DNA of 36,182 bases, from the NCBI GenBank assembly GCA_023388995.1, contig JAEWFD010000039.1, forward strand, positions 1-36,182, written 5' to 3'. The DNA comes from Bacillota bacterium (lineage in GTDB: Bacteria > Bacillota_I > Bacilli_A > Erysipelotrichales > Erysipelotrichaceae). Position numbers and translations under genes: made by a program. Below are positions 8,088-16,727 of this stretch, piece by piece (position 1 is the stretch's first letter; each line of letters opens with the position of its first letter). Under the pieces are notes generated by a model. The model was not told the DNA's origin. It searched no databases and saw nothing but the letters and a program-made list of their open reading frames with translations.

Positions 8088-8882
8088 ATGGAGATTTCTT
8101 TAGTACAAGGAATTTTGCTAGCCTTAGTTGCATGTGTTATCGGACTGGACTACTGGCTGGAGGCATTGTTTATTTTCCGGCCTCTGATTGTAAGCACAAT
8201 TACGGGGATCATTTTAGGAGATGTGAAGTTGGGATTAACAACGGGGGCACTTTGTGAGCTGACGTTCGCAGGACTGACACCGGCAGGCGGAACACAGCCG
8301 CCAAACCCGGTGCTGGCAGGATTTATGATTACTGTCATTGCTTACACGACCAGAGTGGATGCTACAGCGGCATTGGGGCTGGCACTGCCATTCTCAATCC
8401 TGATGCAGCAAGTGATTTTATTCTTCTATTCCAGTTTCTCCTTCTTCATGGCGAAAGCAGATCGTTATGCGGAAACAGGAGATACAGCAGGACTTGGTAA
8501 ACTCAATATCTTGATGAGCGGTATTGTTACATTGTCATATGGACTGATCGTATTCTTGTGTACTTATGTCGCTCAATCCGGCATGCAGACGTTAGTCGAA
8601 TCAATGCCTGTGTTTTTGACACATGGCTTGGAAGTTGCGGGTGGTTTGCTGCCGGCAGTTGGCTTTGGCATGTTGCTGCGTGTTATGATGAAGGCCAAAT
8701 ATGCACCATATTTAATTGCTGGTTTCTTGATGGCAACCTTTATCTCTATTCCAAATCTGCTTCCAGTGGCGCTTCTGGGGATTGCCTTTGCAGTCTATGA
8801 TTTCTATGGCGCAAAAACCAGACAAGAAGAATTGGCAGCTGCTTCTCAGTCAATAGGAGGAAATACACATGGCGGAATCTAA
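8088..8882 (+). CDS. PTS mannose-family EIIC membrane subunit
   Basis: A 264-residue integral membrane subunit of the mannose-family PTS that, with EIID, forms the sugar channel. Family hallmarks visible are GDVKLGLTTGALCELTFAGL and AGGTQPPNPVLAGF, followed by several hydrophobic spans. It follows EIIB by 19 bases with AGAGAGG before the ATG and overlaps the start of EIID by 14 bases, indicating coupled translation. Confidence 0.93.
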   Translation: MEISLVQGILLALVACVIGLDYWLEALFIFRPLIVSTITGIILGDVKLGLTTGALCELTFAGLTPAGGTQPPNPVLAGFMITVIAYTTRVDATAALGLALPFSILMQQVILFFYSSFSFFMAKADRYAETGDTAGLGKLNILMSGIVTLSYGLIVFLCTYVAQSGMQTLVESMPVFLTHGLEVAGGLLPAVGFGMLLRVMMKAKYAPYLIAGFLMATFISIPNLLPVALLGIAFAVYDFYGAKTRQEELAAASQSIGGNTHGGI

Positions 8883-9669
8883 AAGAGTAATTACGAAGCA
8901 AGATATCACAACACTTGGCTATCGTTCCAGTTTCCTGCAGGCTTCCTTCAACTATGAACGGATGCAAGCCGGCGGCTGGACTTGGGCAATGCTTCCGATT
9001 TTGAAGAAGGTATACAAGGATGATCCGCAAGGATTATCGGCAGCTATGCAGGATAATTTGGAATTCATCAATACGCATCCAAATCTCGTTGGTTTCTTGA
9101 TGGGGCTTCTTGTTTCCCTGGAAGAAAGCGGCGAAGATCGCAGCTTGATTAAAGGATTGAAAGTAGCACTGTTTGGTCCGATTGCCGGTGTCGGCGATGC
9201 TATCTTCTGGTTTACTTTGCTTCCAATTGTAGCCGGTATTTCCTGCTCTTTTGCGGCGCAAGGTAATATCTTAGGGCCGATTATCTTTGTTTCTGTCTAT
9301 CTGTTAATCTTTTTCCTTCGTATTATGTGGACCCATGCCGGATATAAGCTGGGTACCAATGCCATTGACAAGTTGAAAGACAATGCAGAGTTTATCAGCA
9401 ATGCTGCAACCATTTTGGGGATTACGGTTGTAGGGGCATTGATTGCAAGCTATGTGCATGTCAATATTATCAGTATTATAACAGTAGAAGGTGGTATTAC
9501 AGTTCCGGTGCAGGAAGCATTCTTTGATCGTATTTTCCCGAATCTATTGCCGGTATCTTATACCATGTTGATGTTTTATCTGCTGAAAAAGAAACAAGTG
9601 AATCCGGTCACATTGATTTTAGGAACAATTATTCTGGCTATTTTTGGCTCTTTGATCGGAATTCTATAA
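8869..9669 (+). CDS. PTS mannose-family EIID membrane subunit
   Basis: A 266-residue EIID. It starts ITKQDITTLGYRSSFLQASF and contains NYERMQAGGWTWAMLPIL and FGPIAGVGDAIFWFTLLPIV, both characteristic of the family, with C-terminal membrane spans. AGGAGG lies before ATG 8869 inside the end of EIIC. It is the last gene of the sigma-54 operon and is followed by a terminator. Confidence 0.94.
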   Translation: MAESKRVITKQDITTLGYRSSFLQASFNYERMQAGGWTWAMLPILKKVYKDDPQGLSAAMQDNLEFINTHPNLVGFLMGLLVSLEESGEDRSLIKGLKVALFGPIAGVGDAIFWFTLLPIVAGISCSFAAQGNILGPIIFVSVYLLIFFLRIMWTHAGYKLGTNAIDKLKDNAEFISNAATILGITVVGALIASYVHVNIISIITVEGGITVPVQEAFFDRIFPNLLPVSYTMLMFYLLKKKQVNPVTLILGTIILAIFGSLIGIL

Positions 9670-9679
9670 TCGTATGGGA

Positions 9680-9707
9680 AAGGATGCTTACCGGCATCCT
9701 TTTTTTT
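9680..9707 (+). terminator. Terminator of the mannose-family PTS operon
   Basis: AAGGATGC (9680-9687) pairs with GCATCCTT (9694-9701) around a 6-base loop and runs into eight T residues. Confidence 0.9.
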
Positions 9708-10008
9708 GATAAACTTTGCATATGACATTGATCGCATTAAAAAAACGAAAAAATAAGGATAAATATTGAAATACTGTATAAATGTACAATTTTGGTAATT
9801 TTTAGTAATAATATCCGATTGCTCATTCCAGAATCTTATGCTATAGTTAAAAGAAACGATGCTATGCGAAAAAAACTGATCTTTGTTGCATCGTTCCTTT
9901 TTAAGGTGTATTCTTGTACTGATAAATGATCAATCAGATATCATTTGGATAAGAATAGCAGGACGAGTTGTCCTAAATGTTTGCAATAAGGAAAGGAAAA
10001 AACATCAT
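9708..10008 (+). promoter_or_regulatory. Non-coding leader with promoter and hairpin before the MazG-like gene
   Basis: No convincing gene is seen in this AT-rich stretch. TTGCTC (9819-9824) and TATAGT (9842-9847) are 17 bases apart and form a plausible promoter with an extended -10. Downstream, AACGATGC (9855-9862) is repeated inverted as GCATCGTT (9888-9895) and followed by CCTTTTT. That is a possible attenuator about 110 bases before the start codon. Confidence 0.45.
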
Positions 10009-10305
10009 ATGGATATTACAAAAGTGCAGAAGCTTGTACGGCAGTTTACGTTGAACCATAGCATGGATGCAGAAGTACAAATCAGAGTATTGGAACTCGT
10101 TGCTAAAGTGGGGGGCCTTGCAAATGATGCATTATTGGGGACCGCTCAAGGGACCGCAGAGTTTGAAAAGACAGATGAATGGAATACAATTGTCGGCGAT
10201 ATCTTTTTTACTTTGATTTGCTTGGCAAATGATTCTAAAACGGATTTGGAAGATACGCTGCGTCAGGCATTAACCCGCTACGAGAAAAAGAAACTATCTG
10301 AATAA
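10009..10305 (+). CDS. MazG-like protein with altered metal-binding residues
   Basis: A 98-residue all-helical protein resembling the MazG-like family of nucleotide pyrophosphohydrolases. ATG 10009 is chosen for the AAGGAAAGGA just upstream; the frame extends further but has no other good site. Alignment by eye of LVAKVGGLANDALL with the usual LAEEVGELAEAL, and of TIVGDIFFTLICLAND with EELGDVLWYLAALAN, shows that the EExxE glutamates and the glutamate of ExxD are replaced while the Asp is kept. Catalytic activity is therefore doubtful and a binding or regulatory role is possible. Similar short MazG-like proteins are known in Firmicutes. Confidence 0.7.
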   Translation: MDITKVQKLVRQFTLNHSMDAEVQIRVLELVAKVGGLANDALLGTAQGTAEFEKTDEWNTIVGDIFFTLICLANDSKTDLEDTLRQALTRYEKKKLSE

Positions 10306-10370
10306 ATAATTTAAACACGGAATAGATTACAAGATGCAGCTCATGCTATAGTTGTAAAGGAATAACAAGT

Positions 10371-10502
10371 ATGGCAAAAAAAGAGCATGAAGTGTATGAT
10401 CCGGTTGCATTGGCACAATATATGAAGTATGAATATCATCGATTTTCTCCTGATTTGCTAACATTCGTTAAAAAATTTTATGAAATGCATAAGAAAGCCT
10501 GA
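10371..10502 (+). CDS. Small 43-residue protein, unknown function
   Basis: A short ORF, MAKKEHEVYDPVALAQYMKY..., is preceded by AAAGGA nine bases before its ATG and by a TGCTATAGT extended -10 like that upstream of the MazG-like gene. It ends inside a good terminator hairpin. The peptide is charged and helical with many aromatic residues and no signal or membrane segment. The tight ribosome-site/ORF/terminator package supports a real gene; I do not recognise the family. Confidence 0.6.
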   Translation: MAKKEHEVYDPVALAQYMKYEYHRFSPDLLTFVKKFYEMHKKA

Positions 10503-10517
10503 GCGGCTTTTTCTTTT
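10494..10517 (+). terminator. Terminator overlapping the small ORF stop
   Basis: AAAGCC (10494-10499) pairs with GGCTTT (10505-10510) around five bases and is followed by a T-rich run. The stop codon at 10500-10502 lies in the loop. Confidence 0.75.
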
Positions 10518-10554
10518 TTGCGCATGCATGATAAAATAGAATATGGTGATATTC

Positions 10555-11315
10555 ATGAAAGTAACATATTATAATCAGAATTTCGAAGAGCAGCTTAGGG
10601 GGATCTTGCAATTTCAAACGGATCAGCACAGTGAGTGGTGGTGGCAGTCACTGTTTTCTTTCTATCCGCAGTTGGATTATGAGGCTGCGAAAAAGCTGAA
10701 AACAGAAGATTTGCATGCGTACATCGAGGAACAGATGAAGCCGCTTTATGAAGCAACATGGCAAAAACAGCAGCAGAAACGAATGGCCTATCAGGAACAT
10801 TGGAACATGCACGAGAAGCAGATTACGGAAGCCTTGTCAGAGGCGTTTGCGACCGATTTGACGGATCAAATGAATGATATGAAAGCCATGGTGACGCTGA
10901 ATCCGATTTGTCCACGTTATTTGCATACACGAACTTTTGATTTATTCTATCAAAATAGCCATCGCGGTGCGATTGGAATGTCAATCCATGAGATCATTCA
11001 TTTTATTTGGTTCATGGTTGGCAAGACGAATTCCGGGATTCGGAAAAAGAGTATGAAACGCCGCATCTGAAATGGCTGCTGAGTGAAGCTGCGGTAGAAC
11101 CTATTATGCATGATACACGGCTTGCAAGCCTGAATCCTTATTTTGAGCACAAGCAATGTGTTTATGAGTATTTTTATACAATGACGGTAGAACAGAAGCC
11201 GCTTTTGGAAACATTGCGTACGTTGTATACAACATTGCCGATACGCAGATTCATGCAGGAAGGATATGTATATATGAAAAAACATGAGGGTGAAATCCGC
11301 AAGCAGGTATTATGA
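10555..11315 (+). pseudogene. HEXXH putative metallopeptidase, frameshifted
   Basis: The first frame (from ATG 10555, with GGTGAT just before it) reads about 155 residues up to MSIHEIIHFIWF, which carries a zinc-protease-like HEIIH motif. The protein then continues in the -1 frame from about 11010 (WQDEFRDSEKEYETPHLKWL...) to a stop at 11315. Joined, the two parts give about 250 residues. In such proteins the HEXXH helix is followed by further conserved sequence, so the break removes needed parts. No classical slippery heptamer is seen at the junction, so a mutation or an assembly error is more likely than programmed frameshifting. The exact family is not recognised. Confidence 0.7.
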
Positions 11316-11731
11316 GTGTAAAAGGACAAGCGGTGATGTACTTAAAAGGCTTATTCTTTATTTAAGAACTTAAAGAGACAGTGAATCACAAAATTTATTC
11401 GGATATGTGAAAATATGGTCATATATAGCAAAATTGTTTACTTTTTCTTCTCTTTTTTTATCAAATATAAAAAATGATATCGAAAATTGTCGAATGGGAT
11501 GATAAATAAGTAACACTTATCAATATTAAAATTCCTTATATTGATGTCTAAATGAGTAAGTTTTATTAATGATAAGTAATAGTGAAAATCAGTATCAGAT
11601 AAAGACAGAGAATTAGGAAGTTTTATGTCGTGAAATTGTCGCATAAATAATGTTTATAGTTAAGCGGTTTCATAATATACTGGAAACATGAGGGGCAGAC
11701 CTCAATTCCTTAAAGAAAGGGGAACTATAGT
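11316..11731. promoter_or_regulatory. AT-rich non-coding region upstream of glpF
   Basis: No gene is supported here. An inverted repeat ATCAATAT (11519-11526) / ATATTGAT (11538-11545) could form a hairpin. The sequence at 11658-11672 (AGTTAAGCGGTTTCA) resembles a CcpA cre site with two mismatches and overlaps the likely promoter area (TAATAT near 11673-11678). A short TGAGG/CCTCA hairpin (11689-11704) lies in the leader. Catabolite repression of glycerol uptake is common in Firmicutes, which fits the cre-like site. Confidence 0.4.
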
Positions 11732-12439
11732 ATGGAAATGTTTTTATCTGAGTTATTAGGGACCGCAACACTGATTTTCTTTGGTGTTGGAACAAACTGT
11801 GCAAACGGCCTTCGCAAATCATATGCAAAAGGTACCGGTTGGGTATTCATCGCAATGGGTTGGGGCTTTGCAGTACTACTTGGGGCTTTGGTCGCAAAAC
11901 CTAGCGGCGGACAATTAAACCCTGCACTTACAATCGCATTGGCATTTGAAGGAGTAGTAGCTTGGGATCAAGTACCGATGTATATCGGAGGCCAAATGCT
12001 GGGTGCAATTCTTGGCGCTAGCTTGGCATTCTTCCTGTATTATTCTCAATTCAAAGATCAAAACGGAGAAGGCGGAACAGTTGGTTACTTCGCAACAGGT
12101 CCTGCTATTGCAGATACTCCAGTGAATATTTTCTCTGAATTTATCGCTACGTTCTTCTTGGTATTGGTAATCAAAGTTATCGGTGTTTATGATCTTGCCG
12201 GTGGTGTTGGTTCTATCTTCGTAACATTCTTGATTATGGCACTTGGTATTGCAACAGGTAGCGTAACAGGTTATGCATTGAATCCAGCAAGAGACTTGGG
12301 TCCACGTATTGCGCATGCGATTCTTCCTATTCCTAACAAAGGCGACAGCAATTGGGGATATACATGGATTCCTATCGTTGCTCCAATTCTTGGTGCAGTA
12401 GCAGCAGTTCTATTATTCGGAGCAGTTGGAATTTACTAA
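11732..12439 (+). CDS. glpF: Glycerol uptake facilitator
   Basis: A 235-residue MIP-family channel for diffusion of glycerol across the membrane. Both half-helix motifs are present: LNPA at 62-65 and LNPARDLGPR at 183-192. The Asp after the second NPAR marks glycerol facilitators rather than water channels. Six membrane spans are apparent. AAAGGGGAA precedes the ATG. It is followed after 29 bases by glpK, so entry and phosphorylation are co-expressed. Confidence 0.95.
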   Translation: MEMFLSELLGTATLIFFGVGTNCANGLRKSYAKGTGWVFIAMGWGFAVLLGALVAKPSGGQLNPALTIALAFEGVVAWDQVPMYIGGQMLGAILGASLAFFLYYSQFKDQNGEGGTVGYFATGPAIADTPVNIFSEFIATFFLVLVIKVIGVYDLAGGVGSIFVTFLIMALGIATGSVTGYALNPARDLGPRIAHAILPIPNKGDSNWGYTWIPIVAPILGAVAAVLLFGAVGIY

Positions 12440-12468
12440 AAACTAGAAACTAAGGAGAAAAAAGTAAA

Positions 12469-13959
12469 ATGGAAAAAAAGTACATCTTGGCGATTGACCA
12501 AGGGACAACAAGCAGCAGAGCAATGATTTTTGACAGCAAAACAAATATTGTTGGTGTAGCACAAAAAGAATTTACTCAATTTTTCCCAAAACCAGGTTGG
12601 GTTGAGCATGATGCAAATGAAATTTGGACAAGCGTTCTTGCAGTAGTAGCTGAAGTATTGACAACAACTAAAATTTCTCCTGAAGAAATCGCTAGTATCG
12701 GTATCACCAACCAACGTGAAACTACAGTTGTTTGGGATAAACATACAGGACTTCCTGTTTATCATGCATTGGTATGGCAAAGCAGACAAACAGCTCCAAT
12801 TTGTGATGAAATGAAAGCTGCCGGTCACGATGAACTGGTTCGTTCCAAAACAGGTTTGGTTATTGATGCTTACTTCTCCGGAACAAAAGTAAAATGGATT
12901 CTGGACAATGTAGAAGGTGCAAGAGACAGAGCTGAAAAAGGCGACTTGCTGTTTGGTACAATTGACACTTGGTTGGTATGGAAATTTACCAATGGTGCTT
13001 CCCATGTAACTGACTACTCTAATGCATCTCGTACTTTGATGTATAATATTTATGAATTGAAATGGGACGAAGAATTGTTGAATATCTTGAACGTTCCTAA
13101 GAAAATGCTTCCTGAAGTATGTCCTTCTTCTCATGTATACGGACGCACAGCGCCATTCCATTTCTTCGGACAAGAAGTTCCGATTGCGGGGATCGCTGGT
13201 GACCAACAAGCTGCATTGTTTGGACAAGCTTGCTTTAAACCTGGTATGGCTAAAAATACCTATGGTACCGGATGCTTCATGTTGATGAACACTGGTGAAA
13301 AAGCAATTCCAAGTAAAAACGGTCTTGTTACTACAATCGCTTGGGGATTGAATGGCAAAGTAGAATATGCATTGGAAGGAAGTATCTTCGTTGCAGGTAG
13401 TGCAATTCAATGGCTGCGCGATGGTCTTCGCATGATCTCAACAGCTCCTGAATCTGAAGAATTTGCAAGCAAAGTAGATTCTACAGACGGTGTATATGTA
13501 GTTCCTGCCTTCGTTGGACTAGGTGCTCCATATTGGGATGACAAAGCTCGTGGTGCTATCTTTGGTTTAACAAGAGGTACCAGCAAAGAACATTTCATCC
13601 GTGCAACACTTGAATCATTGGATTACCAAACTCGTGACGTATTGCAAGCGATGGAAAAAGACTCCGGTATTAAATTGGCTGCTTTGAAAGTCGACGGCGG
13701 TGCTGTTAAGAATAACTTCTTAATGCAATTCCAAAGCGATATCCTTGGTGTTCCGGTAGAAAGACCGGTTGTTAATGAAACAACAGCACTAGGAGCAGCA
13801 TACTTGGCAGGATTGGCAGTCGGTTTCTGGAATGATACAAATGATGTAACTTCAAATTGGAAACTTGACAAACGTTTTGAGCCGGCAATGGAAGCTGAAA
13901 AACGCGAAGAATTATACGATGGATGGCAAAGAGCAGTTGCTGCAACTTGCAAATTTTAA
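12469..13959 (+). CDS. glpK: Glycerol kinase
   Basis: A 496-residue FGGY-family kinase making sn-glycerol 3-phosphate from glycerol and ATP. It begins ILAIDQGTTSSRAMIFD (phosphate-binding loop) and contains GITNQRETTVVWD and VDGGAVKNNFLMQFQSDI. His231 in FHFFGQ matches the HPr-phosphorylated histidine of Gram-positive glycerol kinases, so PTS-dependent activation is expected. Length is standard. AAGGAG lies before ATG 12469. Wobble positions in glpF and glpK favour A and T, as in highly expressed genes. Confidence 0.97.
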   Translation: MEKKYILAIDQGTTSSRAMIFDSKTNIVGVAQKEFTQFFPKPGWVEHDANEIWTSVLAVVAEVLTTTKISPEEIASIGITNQRETTVVWDKHTGLPVYHALVWQSRQTAPICDEMKAAGHDELVRSKTGLVIDAYFSGTKVKWILDNVEGARDRAEKGDLLFGTIDTWLVWKFTNGASHVTDYSNASRTLMYNIYELKWDEELLNILNVPKKMLPEVCPSSHVYGRTAPFHFFGQEVPIAGIAGDQQAALFGQACFKPGMAKNTYGTGCFMLMNTGEKAIPSKNGLVTTIAWGLNGKVEYALEGSIFVAGSAIQWLRDGLRMISTAPESEEFASKVDSTDGVYVVPAFVGLGAPYWDDKARGAIFGLTRGTSKEHFIRATLESLDYQTRDVLQAMEKDSGIKLAALKVDGGAVKNNFLMQFQSDILGVPVERPVVNETTALGAAYLAGLAVGFWNDTNDVTSNWKLDKRFEPAMEAEKREELYDGWQRAVAATCKF

Positions 13960-13980
13960 TCGATAATTTGAGGAAAGGTG

Positions 13981-14012
13981 AAAAGAGGAAACATCATAGT
14001 TTCCTCTTTTTT
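13981..14012 (+). terminator. Hairpin terminator between glpK and the GlpA-like gene
   Basis: The arms 13981-13992 and 13999-14010 pair almost fully around ATCATA and end in a run of T residues. It sits inside the operon, so it may be a partial terminator lowering expression of the dehydrogenase genes relative to glpFK. Confidence 0.8.
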
Positions 14013-14028
14013 AGGAAAGGGGACAAGT

Positions 14029-15474
14029 ATGGAAGATATCATTATCTTGGGATCGGGCATCATTGGCAGTACCATTGCCTATGAATTGTCTAAATACTCC
14101 TTGCACATCACGGTGATTGAAAAGGGGTATGATATCGTAAATGGTGCCACGATGGCAAACAGTGCGATTGTGCATGCTGGATATGATCCGCATCCGGGAA
14201 CATTGAAAGCGAGATTGAATGTTGCCGGAAGTGAAATGATGGAGGCGTTATGTGAGAAGCTGCAGGTGCTATATAAAAGACTTCCGTCCTTAGTGGTTGC
14301 ATTTTCCGAGCAGGAGCTGGAGCATGTGCATATGCTTTATGACCGCGGTCTTGAAAATGGTGTAAAACAATTAAAGGTGATCGGGCAAGAAGAATTGCTT
14401 GCTCTTGAGCCGAATTTGACACCACATGCACAAGGGGCATTATATGCTGGTAGCAGTGCTATTTTTGAACCTTGGGGTCTTGCTATTGCTTGTATGGAAG
14501 TCGCAAACCGCAATGGCGTTGCAGTAGAACTGAACACGAATATTATTAAGATTGATGTGCTGGAACAAGGATATCGCCTGCATGCGGAAGATGGCAGAAC
14601 GTTTGAAACAAAAGTGCTGATTAATTGTACTGGCATCGAGGGTGATTTGATTCATAATATGGTGCTGGAGCCGCAATTCACAATCAAGCCAAGAAAAGGT
14701 CATTACTTTGTTTTGGATGAACCAGCTTTGCAGGCAGTGAATAATATTGTCTTTCCTTGCCCGAATGAAAAGGGTAAGGGTGTACTGATCCTGCCGGCTA
14801 TTCATCATAAGGTATTGCTTGGTCCGGATTCTGTTTGGATTGATGATAAGTACGATGTTTCAACGAATCGGGAGCAGTTGGATTATGTTCGGGAAACAAC
14901 GAAGCAATATGTGAATGATCTGCCATTGCAGCACGTGATCCGCAGCTTTGCGGGGAATCGTCCAAGCAGCAATCAGGAAGATTTTATTATTCAAGAAAGC
15001 AGGGAAGGATTCTTCGATGTATCGGGGATTGATTCTCCGGGACTAAGCAGTGCTCCGGCGATTGCGAAGTATGTCGAAGCCATGGTAGTAGAAAAACACT
15101 TTGCAACCTCTTTACAGAAAGAAGAATGGCTGGGAAGAGAAGAAGTGGTATACTTCAAATTCTTAAGTGAAGAAGAGAAGGCAAATAAAATAGCAGAAAA
15201 TCCGGCTTACGGAACAATGATTTGCCGCTGCGAGAAGATTACAGAAGCGCAAATTGTCAGCTCCATTCACCGTGCTTGCGGGGCAAGAACGGTCAAGGGC
15301 GTGAAGAAACGCTGCGGACCTGGCTTTGGCCGCTGTCAAGGTGGTTTCTGCGAAGCAAAAGTCATTGAGATATTAGCCAGAGAGTTAGGTATTGACAAGA
15401 ATGAAGTATTGTATGATGGACCTGGTTCCAATATTTTGCTTGAGGAAAACAAACGGGGAGGGAATGTCGCATGA
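14029..15474 (+). CDS. glpA: GlpA-like FAD glycerol-3-phosphate dehydrogenase with BFD [2Fe-2S] domain
   Basis: A 481-residue flavoprotein. ATG 14029 follows GGAAAGGGG; the frame is open upstream across the terminator but that part is not used. An N-terminal dinucleotide fold (ILGSGIIGSTIAYELSKY) and a DAO-type FAD domain fill about 1-375. A C-terminal BFD-like [2Fe-2S] domain carries CRCEK and RCGPGFGRCQGGFC cysteines. This matches anaerobic GlpA, which oxidises glycerol 3-phosphate to dihydroxyacetone phosphate. The next gene starts within its stop codon, so the two are probably subunits of one complex. Confidence 0.85.
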   Translation: MEDIIILGSGIIGSTIAYELSKYSLHITVIEKGYDIVNGATMANSAIVHAGYDPHPGTLKARLNVAGSEMMEALCEKLQVLYKRLPSLVVAFSEQELEHVHMLYDRGLENGVKQLKVIGQEELLALEPNLTPHAQGALYAGSSAIFEPWGLAIACMEVANRNGVAVELNTNIIKIDVLEQGYRLHAEDGRTFETKVLINCTGIEGDLIHNMVLEPQFTIKPRKGHYFVLDEPALQAVNNIVFPCPNEKGKGVLILPAIHHKVLLGPDSVWIDDKYDVSTNREQLDYVRETTKQYVNDLPLQHVIRSFAGNRPSSNQEDFIIQESREGFFDVSGIDSPGLSSAPAIAKYVEAMVVEKHFATSLQKEEWLGREEVVYFKFLSEEEKANKIAENPAYGTMICRCEKITEAQIVSSIHRACGARTVKGVKKRCGPGFGRCQGGFCEAKVIEILARELGIDKNEVLYDGPGSNILLEENKRGGNVA

Positions 15475-16727
15475 TTGCAATCAGAGAACTTGATCTTGTC
15501 GTAATTGGCGGCGGTCCTGCCGGCTTGGCTGCAGCGATTGAAGCGAAAAAGCAAGGTGTTGAACAGATTCTGATCTTGGAAAATGATCCTGTTTTGGGTG
15601 GTATTTTAAAACAATGTATTCATAATGGATTTGGGCTTCATACGTTCAAAGAAGAGTTGACAGGCCCGGAATATGCTGCACGTTTTGTGGCGCAATGTCA
15701 GGAGTTGGGTATCGAATCAAAAATTGATACTTCCGTACTGGAAATCGATGATGACTTAGGAATTTTAGTAAGCAGTGAAGCGGACGGATTGTACCGGCTG
15801 AAGCCAAAAGCAATTATTTACGCAACCGGATGCCGCGAACGAACCAGAGGGGCCATTTCCATTCCGGGAACCCGGCCAAGCGGTGTATATCATGCTGGCT
15901 TGGCACAACGTTATATGAATCTGGATAACTATAAAATTGGCAGCAGAGCGTTCATTCTGGGCAGCGGCGATATTGGCTTAATCATGGCGCGTAGAATGAA
16001 ACTGGAGGGCATGGAAGTATTGGGCGTTGCGGAATTGATGCCATACTCCAATGGCTTGAATCGCAATTTGGTGCAATGTTTGCAGGATTACGATATTCCC
16101 CTTTTCCTAAGTCACACCATTTCCAGAATTGATGGCAAAGAACGTCTGACCGGCGTTGAAATCGTTCAAGTTGATGGTAATAGAAATCCCATTGCAGGAA
16201 CGGAACGTTATTTTGAGGTAGACACATTGCTGATGTCTGTCGGATTGATTCCGGAACATGAATTGCTGCGACCGCTGGGAGTGAAAATTGACTCCAAAAC
16301 AAACGGTATTTTTGTGGATAGCTATATGCAAAGCAATGTTGCAGGTTTATTTGCATGCGGCAATGTTGTGCATGTCCATGACCTCGTTGACTTTGTAAGC
16401 AGTGAAGGACAGCTTGCAGGCTTTCATGCAGCAAAATACATTCAACAAGGCTTGCCTGTTCAGCATGAGATTCATACCAAGCCAGGAAATAAAGTATCAT
16501 ATTTAGTACCGCAGGTGCTGAAGCTGCCTACCTATCAAGCGCATGTAAAAGTGTATTACCGGGTAAAACAAGTGCTGAAAGATGTTGTGGTTCGCATCAC
16601 CAAGGACGGGGAAGTGATTCGGGAACTCAAGAAGAAGCATATGGCGCCTGGTGAAATGGAGAGTGTACTGCTGGATCTGAATCAATTGCAGGGTTGCAAA
16701 GAACTGCAAGTGGAGGTAATAGAATGA
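15471..16727 (+). CDS. FAD/NAD(P)-linked pyridine nucleotide-disulfide-type oxidoreductase
   Basis: A 418-residue protein with two Rossmann motifs: VVIGGGPAGLAAAIEAKK for FAD at the N terminus and FILGSGDIGLIMARRMKLEG near residue 160 for the second nucleotide. GLFACGNVVHVHDLVDFVS is the C-terminal FAD-binding region. It overlaps the GlpA-like gene by ATGA and the DUF1667 gene by ATGA. In glycerol operons of anaerobic Firmicutes this trio replaces the E. coli GlpABC set, so it probably passes electrons from the dehydrogenase to NAD or another carrier. Confidence 0.85.
   Translation: MIAIRELDLVVIGGGPAGLAAAIEAKKQGVEQILILENDPVLGGILKQCIHNGFGLHTFKEELTGPEYAARFVAQCQELGIESKIDTSVLEIDDDLGILVSSEADGLYRLKPKAIIYATGCRERTRGAISIPGTRPSGVYHAGLAQRYMNLDNYKIGSRAFILGSGDIGLIMARRMKLEGMEVLGVAELMPYSNGLNRNLVQCLQDYDIPLFLSHTISRIDGKERLTGVEIVQVDGNRNPIAGTERYFEVDTLLMSVGLIPEHELLRPLGVKIDSKTNGIFVDSYMQSNVAGLFACGNVVHVHDLVDFVSSEGQLAGFHAAKYIQQGLPVQHEIHTKPGNKVSYLVPQVLKLPTYQAHVKVYYRVKQVLKDVVVRITKDGEVIRELKKKHMAPGEMESVLLDLNQLQGCKELQVEVIE

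Noticed and set aside
10990..11020. Programmed -1 frameshift in the HEXXH gene
   Set aside because: No X-XXY-YYZ slippery heptamer in the right frame and no evident stimulatory hairpin next to it.
11438..11644. Minus-strand ORF of 68 codons
   Set aside because: Low-complexity AT-rich sequence with no ribosome binding site or recognisable protein.
12436..13410. Minus-strand ORF of 324 codons opposite glpK
   Set aside because: It is antisense to a well-conserved kinase, is abnormally rich in Cys, Ser and Phe, and reflects the low frequency of stop codons opposite the biased codons of glpK.
13978..14028. N-terminal extension of the GlpA-like protein
   Set aside because: It would run across a terminator hairpin and lacks a good ribosome site; ATG 14029 has one and begins the conserved FAD motif.
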